From: Brachionus rotundiformis
Lineage: Eukaryota; Rotifera; Eurotatoria; Ploima; Brachionidae
NCBI GenBank assembly: GCA_016802295.1
Contig: JAESIW010000162.1
Coordinates: 1,219,346-1,283,345 of the forward strand
Length of the DNA: 64,000 nucleotides
Reading direction: 5' to 3'
Below are positions 55,188 through 64,000 of this stretch, one piece after another (the stretch's first letter is position 1; every line of letters begins with the position of its first letter). The position numbers and the translations under genes were made by a program. The notes under the pieces were generated by a model. The model saw nothing but the letters and a program-made list of their open reading frames with translations. It searched no databases and had not been told where the DNA came from.

Positions 55188-56343
55188 TTAATTAAATTGA
55201 AGAATAAATTTTTTAAATGTCTCTTGGTCATCTTTGTCTTTAATCCATTCTTTTCTAAGTTCTTTTTCAATTTCACGTCTTTCTGATTCGAATTTTGAAT
55301 AAGCCGCTTGGTAAAATCTAACACATTCTTCAAAACTAGTGTTAATGGCAGAAAATTTAAAATCAATTAGGTTTCTAATTTTGTCTGTATTCACAGGTCC
55401 TTTGGTCACGCTTGGAAAAGGTTCATAAATGTAGTCGGCACAATTTTCAACAGCTACGCACTTAATTCTTTTGTCCATGCCAGGCTTAATAAATTCAGCA
55501 ATTAAAGCAAGCACATCATTTATTGACATCGCATGGTCAAAACCCAAATTAATTATTTCATTCTGAATATCTTTTTTTAATAGAATATCAATGACTCTGG
55601 CAACATCACGTACAAATACATAGCTTGTCTTTTTGTCATGGTAGAACTTGGAAATTTCGATCTCATGACACTCACCAGGGTTTTTATATTCCAAAAATTC
55701 CAAATACATTTGATAAAACCAAAATCGGTTGGTCGAATCTCTTGGACCAATAACGTCTGGCAACCGAAGTATCAAATACGGAACATTATGCTTTAAAAGC
55801 TCTTCTTCGCCCCTAATTTGATTAAATTTATTTCCCAAATCAATTGCAAACATGAATTTACTTTAATTTATGGTGACCATAAGAATCCAGTTGCTTAAGC
55901 CTTTTTCGTTCTGACTCGGACTTGGGTCGAACAGAGTCGCTTTCATTCAGAGTGAGTTTAGATTGATCCAATTTAATAGAGCAAACCTCGTAGACAGAAT
56001 CACTAGATATAAGAATGTACATTTTAAACTTGTCTCTTGGTACATCTTTAAAGAAGTTCTTGATAACACTACTTTTGTAGGCACTGAAGTCTATCACAGC
56101 TTCGAATTTAAAGTCGTTCTGGCTCAAGTAATGCCACAAGCAGTCTTTAAGAGAGTCTTTTTTTCGGTCACACTTTATGTTTTCTTTAATTCTTGCCTTA
56201 ATTCGGGATTTAGTGTCCCAATTGCTCCAATTATCTCTATTTACCAACACTAAACTATAATTTTGATTATTGTCGAGTAAGTATTCGACACACTCCGCAG
56301 CAATAAATCCATTTCCGCCGAGAACTAAGATTGTTTTAGACAT
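55188..56343 (-). CDS. NAD-dependent epimerase/dehydratase-like extended SDR
   Basis: Two exons, 55862-56343 and 55188-55812, join in frame across a 49-nt intron and give 368 aa. The N-terminus has the Rossmann motif ILVLGGNGFIAAE for NAD(P) binding. The YGHHK motif (Tyr-x-x-x-Lys) at the end of exon 1 is the catalytic pair of extended short-chain dehydrogenases. After the splice come GEEELLKHNVPYLILRLPDV and GPRDSTNRFWFYQMY, then a FVRDVARVIDILL segment typical of epimerase-family proteins. The C-terminal ~40 residues are a charged helix. The upstream SSDSVYE fits the conserved serine region. Substrate is unknown; a sugar-nucleotide epimerase or a CSP41/isoflavone-reductase-like member are both possible. 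The in-frame ATG at the left of exon 2 lies inside the intron and is not a start. Confidence 0.85.
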
Positions 56344-56584
56344 TGTTGGTAAATATTGTATTTTGGTAGAATTTTTTTAATTTTTAAATTAACATAAATT
56401 TAGAATTAGATGATAACAAAATCAAAAATTTTAAATTTTTAAATTAATCAAATCTTTCAAATAAATCAGAAATTTTCACTTTTTAATATGATATTTTAAA
56501 TTGTCTTTAAAATTGTTTAATAGAAAATGTACCAATTTATAATCATTTTTTGGATATGAAAAAAGATACCATTCGAATTTTTAA
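56344..56584. other. 5' flank of the SDR gene
   Basis: AT-rich sequence up to a TTAA at 56581-56584. No further feature is seen. Confidence 0.35.
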
Positions 56585-57051
56585 CACTAGAAAGCTCGAG
56601 GGGTTTTTAAAACCCTTTTTTAAACAATTTAAACTTGAATATTATCTCAAAGAAACTTACAATTAACTTGTAATTCTTAAATTTTTTAATCATATTTTAA
56701 ATAAATTTTTTCTATTTCTTTTGATATTTTAATTTGAAATTTTTGTAATAGAGCTTTACTTAAATACAATTTATTCCATTTCTGGAAACTTGAATACCAA
56801 CTTGAATTCCTTTAATGCTGACATTATTCTTAAATAAAGAGGAAATAACTGAAGAGATTTGAGGGTTAATTGCTTCAAAAAAATATAATCAAATAATTTA
56901 TTAAATTAGTGTTGGTTTTAGCCAGATGAAACCAATACATGACCGCAAAATTTACGACGAAAACTAATAAACAAGTGAAACAATAACAATACATTTTTAT
57001 ATAAAAAAATTAATTTTTAAATAAAAAGTTATTTAAAACTCTTTTCTAGTA
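56585..57051. mobile_element. Possible piggyBac-like non-autonomous remnant
   Basis: A TTAA at 56581-56584 is followed by CACTAGAAAGCTCGAGGGG. A TTAA at 57052-57055 is preceded by a sequence whose reverse complement begins TACTAGAAAAG. TTAA flanks plus a CACTAGAAA-like start resemble piggyBac/Looper termini. The inverted match is short and imperfect and there is no transposase, so the call is tentative. Confidence 0.3.
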
Positions 57052-57317
57052 TTAATTGAATTTTTAATTTTAAAGTTCATTAAAATTTTTTAATTTTTTA
57101 ATAAAGATTTAATTATTTTTTGTTTTTCTGACCCTTTTTTGTCGGTCAATTGAACAAAAGGCTATCTTTATTTTACAAAAATACAAGACAAAGCAATAGT
57201 TGTAAAATTGAAGTCGCTTAAAAAGGATAATACCAATTCAATCTTATATATACAAGATTTATAGATGATAAATTATTTATTTAAAAAAAAATATAAGTTT
57301 ATTTGAAATAAACAAAT
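57052..57317. other. Intergenic, 3' flank of LDHD
   Basis: AT-rich spacer after the LDHD stop codon. Nothing is recognised. Confidence 0.4.
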
Positions 57318-59116
57318 TTAAAATATTTTTCCGGGATTAAGAATATTGTTCGAGTCCAAAGCTCTCTTGATAATTCGCATCGTTTCAATAGGTGATTTAC
57401 CAAACTGTTCCTCCATGTACTTCATTTTGCCTAGGCCTATGCCATGCTCTCCAGTGCAAGTGCCCTCGACTTTGATCGCATGCCGAACCAGCTTTTCCGA
57501 ATAGACATTGTATCTCTTCATCTCTTCCTTGTCATTTGTATCCAGAGAAATAAATGTGTGAAAATTACCATCACCAACATGGCCAACAATCACAGTCTTC
57601 AAATTCAATTCTTCAATATCTTTTTTAGTTTGAACCAAAACCTCTGGTAATTTAGATATAGGTACACACACATCGGTCGATATAGCCTTAAAGTATTTAT
57701 TTAAAAAAAATTCTTTTTCCAATCTAAAATGGTACTTTTCGATTTGGATGTATTGATTTGAATGCAAACCAGCTATTGTGTCTAGCATGCCATAATTTTA
57801 ATCTTTCTTCTGGATCAGTGGCCCAGTTGAATTCTTTGCATTGATTGTCTTTACATATTTCCACTAATAGATAATCAAAATAATAAGATACAATCAAATT
57901 TACAACTAAATAGGTTCATACTTGCTGTTTCAGCCTGCTGATCGACAGTTCCTTTGGACCCATGAAACTCTAAAAACAATGTCGGAGTTTCATCCAAGCT
58001 CATTTTATTATAAATATTATTTGCCTGGATGCTTTTTTCATCAAGAAATTCTATGAAAAAAACCTATTGATAAAATTTTAAGCCCAAAAATTTTATCTAT
58101 TCACCTATTCTAGCTATTGGAAGTCCACTTTGCATTATTTCCACAGTGGATTGGACAGCTGAAGCAACATCTGGAAATGGTGCCACAGCACTTAAAATCT
58201 AAGCCAATATAAGAAAAAATTTTCTTCTTTTTTTGTTTTATTTTACTGTCTCTGGCTGAGGAAACAACTTAAGAGCAACTTTGGTTATAACACCTAAAGT
58301 GCCCTCTGAACCAATCATCAAATTAGTCAAATTGTAGCCAGCTACATTTTTTCTGCTCCGCGCTTTCAAACCAGCCGTGTTTATAATCGTACCATCAGCT
58401 AAAACACACTCCAAATTGAGCACATTTTCTCTCATGGTACCAAATCTAACTGCATTTGTACCACTTGCACTAGTCGAGCACATTCCTCCAATACAAGCAT
58501 CAGCCTTGTATGAAATTTTAAAATCTAATTATCCTGAAATAATCAGCCTACACCAGGGTCTATAGGGAACCAAAGTCCAGTATCTTTCAGGTAGTTATTC
58601 AATTGTTTACGTGTGACTCCAGAGTCAACCCAGCAATCAAAGTCTTCCACATTTACTTCCAAAATGTTGTTTAAATACTTAGATGTGTCAATGCTAACAC
58701 CTCCCTTGATTTTTATATTAATAGATAAACTTGGTTTTAGAATGGATTTACTTTTATTGCATTTATGCCTCCTTCGAAACCACTTCCTGCCCCGTATGGT
58801 ATCGCAGGGATGCGGTTTTTGTTGCAAAATTCTAAGACTTTTGAAATCTGTTCAGTACTTTGTGGAAAGACAACTAAGTCCGGATGAGCCTCTCTGGTTT
58901 AATTAATGGTTAAAGTTTATTTAAACAGTTAGTCTTAAGATGATACTCGTGCAAGGACTCATCTTTTGAGTGATGGGTCCGGATGGCTTCAGATACCGAA
59001 AAATTGCCAGGACCTACTATGGAACCTAAGTGTTCAATAGAGGCCGAGTTAAGTGAAGAGTATCTTCTGACCGAGTCCAAGCTTTGTTTAAAAGATTTTA
59101 AAAGAAAACGGGACAT
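57318..59116 (-). CDS. LDHD: Mitochondrial D-lactate dehydrogenase (FAD-linked)
   Basis: Eight exons join in frame: 58947-59116, 58752-58893, 58552-58704, 58247-58504, 58105-58198, 57922-58050, 57736-57863 and 57318-57686. They give 480 aa, the usual LDHD length. The enzyme oxidises D-lactate to pyruvate with FAD and passes electrons to cytochrome c. The first ~25 residues (MSRFLLKSFKQSLDSVRRYS) are a basic amphipathic presequence. The FAD-binding PCMH domain shows PYGAGSGFEGG, VDSGVTRKQLNNYLKDTGLW, GGMCSTSASGTNAVRFGTM and GYNLTNLMIGSEGTLGVITK. The C-terminal domain has FLEFHG, RHNSWFA, STDVCVPISKLPE, IVGHVGDGNFH and GTCTGEHGIGLGK, ending NILNPGKIF. Introns are about 46-58 nt. It lies head-to-tail with THTPA, 130 bp downstream of that gene. 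Confidence 0.95.
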
Positions 59117-59248
59117 TTTGCTATAAATATATTAATAAAACAAAATTTAAATTTATATATTTCCCTAATTAAATGATAAATTATTTAGAATATTTTTAAA
59201 AATAGAGGGGGCTTTAACAAGAATTTATTTTATAAGTTATAAGTTATA

Positions 59249-59978
59249 TCAGTTTAAAGCTTTTGAATTGCGTTCTTTTAAAACTATTGCACATATTTCT
59301 GGCTTAAATTTTGAAAAATAAGCGAACATCTTGCCTGAATTGGAACCAGCAGCGTGTTCTTGCATACCTTTATTTTAATTAGATAAAATTTTGCGCAAAC
59401 TTTTTCATATATCATGGTTTAGAAACAAAAAAATGCTTACCTAATCTTTCAGCTAAATTTCGAATTCTTTGCATAGATTGTTGAACCATGTCTTGAGCTG
59501 AATCCGCATCGAGGAGAATTTCCAATTCAGCCAGTTTGTATCCAAAATCTGTCTCGTCTAGGTCAATGGTTATTCCGTCCAGAGTGAAGGATTTTCTGGT
59601 TGTTTTAAAAGAGGCGAATATTTTAAGCCTTAAAATGTTGATAAAATTTTCCAAATTATCAAATTTTGTGTCAAAATTAGAAATTTTTGATAATTTGCCA
59701 ATGATATCTTGCTGATCAGTAGTTTCAAAGTATTTACAGAAACCAGGGCTATGAGACTCGGTTGGATATTTGAGTTGCCATGATTTTTCTGACCCTTGAA
59801 TGTGCCGCGAACGCAACCAATAATCTTTTCTTATAAATAAATAGTTATCAGTGTCATAATACTCATCAATTATCTCTATATAATATTTTTCTTTTGAGTT
59901 TAAATTTTTCAATCTCTGGTCCAAATCGTCATTATAAAAATACTTTTTTTCGACTTCTAATTTATTTTGATTGCCCAT
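59249..59978 (-). CDS. THTPA: Thiamine-triphosphatase (CYTH family)
   Basis: Two exons, 59441-59978 and 59249-59367, join in frame to give 218 aa, close to vertebrate ThTPase (~230 aa). It hydrolyses thiamine triphosphate to the diphosphate in the cytosol. The CYTH signature ExExK is near the N-terminus (KLEVEKKYFY). It is followed by EYYDTDNYLFIRKDYWLRSR, WQLKYP, TTRKSFTLDGITIDLDETDF, GYKLAELEI (tunnel acidic residues) and RIRNLAERLG. The second exon adds GMQEHAAGSNSGKMFAYF, matching the GKxxxYL end of ThTPase proteins. ATG 59978 is the only sensible start. A 73-nt intron separates the exons. Confidence 0.93.
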
Positions 59979-61455
59979 TTAAATAAATTCTATTTGATTT
60001 TGATTAAATTAAATTAAAATTTTGAACTATTGCAAATAAAAATTGACAATAATTTTATTTTATTTGTAAAACCAATATTTTCATTAAATATTGATTATAT
60101 CTTAAATTAGAAAGAAAGAAAAAAGGGCTTTTTTGAATATCATGTATTTGGAAAAAAATTAATAAAATTAGATTTTTTACTTTGGTGACATGGACTGATG
60201 AATTTTAAGAAAAAAGTTATCAAAAATAAAGATTTTAGTTTGATGCTTATTATTGTTTTTTCTGGGTCTTTTCCAAAATGTAATCATTTTTTCATGTTGG
60301 TTTGGCAAATAAGACTGACCAACTGTAATCTTTTATTATTTAAACAAGAAAAAAAGAGTCATTTAGTATTGGTGTAAATGTTCCACAGGATTTAGAACGC
60401 TATGAAAGAATGACATCCTAAGCATTTGTGGATAGTTTTATGTCTTTAAAAAAGCATTTTGTTTAGCCTATTTTGGTCATTTTTTGTTGTACAATTCCTT
60501 TTCAAAATCCGAAACAAGGCAAATATTTTTTATCAATTATTAGATATGACCATACTCGGTCAAGACTAGTAGAACAGAACCAATTTTTAAAAAATCGTAA
60601 TTATCTTAATAATCTTAATTGTATCAACTGACAAAGACTACTAATGGTGTGCAAAAACTCAAATGCACTTGGCTCGAAATAAGTAAAATTTAACTTCTGG
60701 TAAATTGCAGAGTTTTCCTAGAAACATACAAGAAACCAGTTTCTTACTTTTTGAAAAAAAATTATGATTTTATAAAAATTTGTTCTGTTCTACTGTACCA
60801 AATTTCAAAAGAATTTTTTTTTTTAAAAAATTTAAAAAATTGCTAATTTATTACTTATTAATTAAACAAGAATAACTAAAACTACCAATAAAATGTATGG
60901 AAACAGGGAGTCTGACATTTTTGAACGCAAGAAATTTTAAAGAATTTAAAGAGAAGTTTTTACATGGAGCTGCGCTCAATTCGGTAAATTTTTCACCTAT
61001 TGATATTCCGCACTGAATGTTTTGGACCCTAAAGTTTCAATGCTTTGAGACATTGTTAAACGATGAATTAAACAAAAGAACCAATTTCAGAACCAGTGAA
61101 TGTTAAGTTTTCCAAATTTGTATAGTTTATACAGAAAATTAAAAATTAAAAATCTATTGGGATTTAAAATTTTTTAAAAATATTTATTGATGAAAATTAA
61201 TTAATTTCAGAGTAAGTTATAGCTTTGGAAGACCAAAAATCCAACTAATTCTGATTGAAGAAGATTTCAAGGTCTGTCCATATTGTGATAAAATATGGAC
61301 AATAATTTAAGCTGGCCGAAATTAGAATTTCACAGAGAAATGTGCCCTAAAAAATTAAAAAATGATTAATTTTTTTAAACTTTTTTTCAACTTTGATTTT
61401 TCTTTTAAGTATAAAAAGTATTTTTACTCAAGATAAAAAAACGAAATTTAAGATA
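59979..61455. other. Intergenic with a zinc-finger-like relic
   Basis: Mostly AT-rich sequence upstream of THTPA. No intact gene is seen. Richer patches at 60360-60640 and 60890-61040 do not keep a frame. A C2HC-finger-like remnant lies at 61213-61370 and is listed separately. Confidence 0.35.
61213..61370 (+). pseudogene. C2HC zinc-finger-like fragment with a frameshift
   Basis: After a TTTCAG acceptor-like site the plus strand reads SYSFGRPKIQLILIEEDF, then KVCPYCDKIWT, and meets a stop. One base later the frame continues NNLSWPKLEFHREMCPKK to a stop at 61368-61370. Together they give C-x2-C, 15-16 residues, H-x3-C, a C2HC finger spacing. A single missing base near 61301, or an assembly error, separates the two halves. 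A candidate preceding exon (FLNARNFKEFKEKF, about 60915-60985) is possible. I regard it as a relic or an unrecognised small gene. Confidence 0.35.
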
Positions 61456-61951
61456 CCGTAAACTCGGGTATATAAACGCAGCGGCTAATCCACAAACAAC
61501 TTAAAAACGCCATGCGTTTATTCCGTAGAGGACCATGTTTAAAAAAATTAAAAAAAATTGAATTTAATTTTTAGCGTTAAAGGTTGGATTACGGTTTAGT
61601 TGCGTGGTAAAGCCCAAACTTTGCACTTTAACAGCAGGTAATCTTCACATATAAACGCGAAAAATCAAAAATTAAATTAAATTAAATTGCGTTTATTAGT
61701 AAAACTTTATGTAATTCTTTTTGGCTTTAGCGCATGCTGTTAAATTGCGCGTTTATATGTGAAGATTACCTGCTGTTAAAGTGCAAAGTTTGGGCTTTAC
61801 CACGCAACTAAACCGTAATCCAACCTTTAACGCTAAAAATTAAATTCAATTTTTTTTAATTTTTTTAAACATGGTCCTCTACGGAATAAACGCATGGCGT
61901 TTTTAAGTTGTTTGTGGATTAGCCGCTGCGTTTATATACCCGAGTTTACGG
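61456..61951. mobile_element. 496-bp foldback MITE with 204-bp inverted repeats
   Basis: The left arm (61456-61659) and right arm (61748-61951) are reverse complements over 204 bp with no difference that I can see. They enclose an 88-bp spacer. TA dinucleotides flank both ends (61454-61455 and 61952-61953). The termini CCGTAAACTCGGGTATATAA resemble the shorter element at 19148-19356 and pogo-type ends. Words like ATAAACGC recur within the arms. There is no coding capacity. A transcript would fold into a ~200-bp hairpin. Confidence 0.93.
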
Positions 61952-61953
61952 TA

Positions 61954-62433
61954 ACAATAACATAATTATTAATTTTAAAATTAGACTTATTAATACAAAG
62001 TATTTTATAATTTTTTATCATTATTTCAATAAATTAAATTGGCTTTAGACATCTAAATATTTATTAAAATTATCTTAAAAATAGATAGGTCTTGCATCAA
62101 TGGATCGGTTTGTTCGATTCTAATAAGTAATTTTTAATAAATAAAAATAAAATATTCAAAAAAATATACAAATTCTTTATTAGAAGATCAAAATTTTTTT
62201 TTGTAAATTTAGAGTAGTTAATTTTCAAATTATAGAAAAAAAAAAGAAAATAATCAAGACAAATATACTTTTCAAATTAAAAAAAATATACTCATATATT
62301 AAAATTCAAAGCATACATTTTATAAATGCAATTATACGAATGGACAAGTGCTAATTACTAATTATTAAATGTTTTTAAATTCAAAATAAAGAGTTAAAAT
62401 TATAGACAGGGTAAAATTTGGTTAAAATTCGAT
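61954..62433. other. Intergenic, 3' flank of SUPT16H
   Basis: AT-rich sequence between the foldback element and the SUPT16H stop codon. It probably includes the 3' UTR of SUPT16H. Nothing else is recognised. Confidence 0.4.
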
Positions 62434-64000
62434 TTATTTTCTGGGCTTTTTGGCGCTCGATGTCGACTTTGAGCTTGGCATGGGCTTTTTGCGCTTTTTG
62501 TTGTCGCGGTCACTGTGATCGCTGTCCACTTCGAGGTCAGCACGCCTGGCCTCCTCCTCGAGCTCGGACCAGCTCTTGCCACTGTCTGATTCCGAGCCAG
62601 ATCCACTGCCACTCTCGGACTCGGACTCTGAATCACCACTCTCACTATACTCTGACTCTGACTCTGACTCGCTCTCATCCTCACTCCCGCTTGGATCATA
62701 GGCGTCATCCTCTTCATCAGAAATGTCATCGTCCACCTCTTTGTCCTCTTCATCGCTTTCTGGCTCCAGGAAGCTCCATCCGCCTTGCTCAAAAAAGCCC
62801 TCCGGATCATCCGTAATTGTCTTCATAATCTTGGGCCAGTTGAAACTCTGTAGACCCTCTGTGTACTTGATGTCACATGAGTTTAGCCATTCTTTGATTT
62901 GGTCAAGTTGATTCATTGGTATGGATGTGATCATGACCACTTTTTTGTTGTAATCCTTGAATATGAAGACCATGTCAAAGTTTTTCAGATGAAAGCTCAC
63001 ACGCTCAAAGTGCACCAGCTCAATTTGGTCAAGTGTGAGAATGAATGGTGGCTGTTCGGTGACGTTTATCAGACATGAAGTGGTCGGCTGTAGAAGCACC
63101 ATGCTTCGATTGGGTGTGCCATTGAAGCCTAGGTCTCTGAATGGTTTTTCGAATTGAATCTGGTGATTGGTAAGACCTTCGACTTTTTCGATAAAAGATT
63201 TAAATGCCATGTTGAGCTTTTTTCTCATTTCTCTTTCGGACTGTTCGGCAATCAGATCATCTCGGTCACCGCCTTTGGTGTGCTTGCCCAAGTCGGTAAT
63301 GACCTCGCCGACCTCGGTGTAAAATTGGATGTCAATTATTTTCTTTTTGCCATACATGATGGCGTGTTTTAGGTGAAAATGTACCATTATTATGATCTCA
63401 TGGTCGCATGGCTGAAATATGGCATGCTTAATGTTGTTGTAGAGGACTTCGACTTTTTCGCCGCGTAGCGAAGTGTACAAAAATCCATTGGAATGAGCCT
63501 CTAGAGTGCCAGGAGTTCTTTTTTGAGTGGCACTTGGTCTAATGTACAAGTCCTTGAGCTTTGGATTGTTTTTGTTATGGGACAGAATGAGATTGTCTTG
63601 TTTTACCATGCCTTCTTTTTCTTTTTCTTCGTGTTCTTTTTCCTTGAACTCTTTCTGCATGTCCTTGATGTACTTGAACGAGAGGCCCAAGTTGGTCGAT
63701 GGTGCAGATATTTCGCCAGCCTCTTTGATGTTGGTAGCGCGGTAGGTTATCTCTTTTATGTACACACAGTCCTGATTTGGATAGGTGCCCTCGGATGGCG
63801 CCGTAGATGGCTTGTTTATGGTCACACCGGGATGGAAGAAATTCAAACGCAAGTAGGTGAAGTCGCCCTCTACAGACGAGCTCAAATTTTTCAATGTGGA
63901 TATGTGAAATGGTGTTGGAGAGCCAAATATTGGCAATATAATTGTCTCGTGGCCTTTGTCCACATATATTTTGAGTTCTTGTATTTCGGTTTGTCTGTAG
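62434..64000 (-). CDS. SUPT16H: FACT complex subunit SPT16, C-terminal part
   Basis: The gene enters from the right edge and ends with TAA at 62434-62436. The 521 codons present form one exon and are open to the window edge, where the frame reads YRQTEIQELKIYVDKG. SPT16 with SSRP1 forms FACT, a nuclear chaperone that moves H2A-H2B dimers during transcription and replication. Visible parts are the end of the dimerisation domain (PTPFHISTLKNLS, SVEGDFTYLRLNF, KEITYRATNIK) and the tandem-PH middle domain (NNPKLKDLYIRP, GEKVEVLYNNIKHAIFQPCD, ELVHFERVSFHLKNFDMVFI, DIKYTEGLQSFNWPKIMKTI). DDPEGFFEQGGWSFLEPE leads into a ~85-residue acidic Ser/Glu/Asp tail, then a basic end (KKRKKPMPSS, KKPRK). The N-terminal peptidase-like half lies outside the window. 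A GTG near the edge is internal, not a start. Confidence 0.97.
   Translation of the reverse strand, partial: YRQTEIQELKIYVDKGHETIILPIFGSPTPFHISTLKNLSSSVEGDFTYLRLNFFHPGVTINKPSTAPSEGTYPNQDCVYIKEITYRATNIKEAGEISAPSTNLGLSFKYIKDMQKEFKEKEHEEKEKEGMVKQDNLILSHNKNNPKLKDLYIRPSATQKRTPGTLEAHSNGFLYTSLRGEKVEVLYNNIKHAIFQPCDHEIIIMVHFHLKHAIMYGKKKIIDIQFYTEVGEVITDLGKHTKGGDRDDLIAEQSEREMRKKLNMAFKSFIEKVEGLTNHQIQFEKPFRDLGFNGTPNRSMVLLQPTTSCLINVTEQPPFILTLDQIELVHFERVSFHLKNFDMVFIFKDYNKKVVMITSIPMNQLDQIKEWLNSCDIKYTEGLQSFNWPKIMKTITDDPEGFFEQGGWSFLEPESDEEDKEVDDDISDEEDDAYDPSGSEDESESESESEYSESGDSESESESGSGSGSESDSGKSWSELEEEARRADLEVDSDHSDRDNKKRKKPMPSSKSTSSAKKPRK

Noticed and set aside
55853..55858. Separate gene starting at the ATG left of the SDR exon 2
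   Set aside because: That ATG lies in the 49-nt intron; splicing 55862 to 55812 restores one continuous epimerase-family protein.
62400..62810. Overlapping Ser/Arg-rich ORFs on both strands at the SUPT16H acidic tail
   Set aside because: They arise from the low-complexity GAG/TCN-rich coding of the SPT16 acidic tail read in other frames.
1..64000. CRISPR arrays, tRNA or rRNA genes, bacterial operons
   Set aside because: No regularly spaced repeats, no cloverleaf or rRNA-like block was recognised by eye, and the intron-rich genes are eukaryotic. A covariance-model search would be needed to exclude a tRNA fully.

Overview
The window looks like nuclear DNA of a small invertebrate. It is strongly AT-rich, its genes are split by many tiny introns (often 45-60 nt, GT...AG), the proteins are animal-type (G-gamma, FACT/SPT16, LPCAT, SETD4, a double alpha-crystallin sHSP) and it carries LINE-type retroelements. 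This combination fits a monogonont rotifer such as Brachionus best. That assignment is inference from style, not from a marker gene.

Layout. 0.4-5.1 kb: a G-protein gamma subunit and an LRWD1/ORCA-like WD40 gene, the latter bracketed by two copies of a ~240-bp direct repeat. 5.1-15.0 kb: a gene desert with islands of higher GC and one 50-codon ORF, ending at a 577-aa serine-rich orphan gene (14,973-16,706). 17.4-24.0 kb: a coiled-coil gene, a pogo-like MITE, a decayed LINE 3' end, and a tail-to-tail pair of an RNF4-like RING protein and an LPCAT1/2 acyltransferase with EF-hands. 24-28.4 kb: a second desert before a single-exon LRR-Ig transmembrane receptor (28,409-30,505). 31-37 kb: a second LINE fragment, a beta-1,3-galactosyltransferase, a 701-aa multipass membrane protein of unknown family and a decayed reverse-transcriptase element. 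38.7-49.6 kb: a dense run of FARS2, RIOK1, a tandem-ACD small heat-shock protein, a 59-aa membrane microprotein, SETD4 and ACAT1. 50.0-54.1 kb: a non-LTR retrotransposon with intact ORF2 between two identical 310-bp direct repeats. 55.2-64.0 kb: an extended-SDR epimerase-like gene, LDHD, thiamine triphosphatase, a 496-bp near-perfect foldback element and the C-terminal part of SUPT16H, which runs off the window.

How the genes relate. These are independent eukaryotic genes, not operons. Three encode probable mitochondrial enzymes (FARS2, ACAT1, LDHD). The splice models given were built by hand from GT/AG sites, reading-phase continuity and remembered family sequences. For FARS2, RIOK1, ACAT1, LDHD, THTPA, LRWD1-like, the SDR gene and the RING gene, every exon junction keeps frame.

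The least ordinary observations are the 310-bp apparent target-site duplication with a 3' hairpin plus (CTA)n tail at the retrotransposon, the 204-bp-arm foldback element at 61.5-62.0 kb, the start codon of SETD4 apparently split by an intron, and the two orphan genes at 15 kb and 34 kb.
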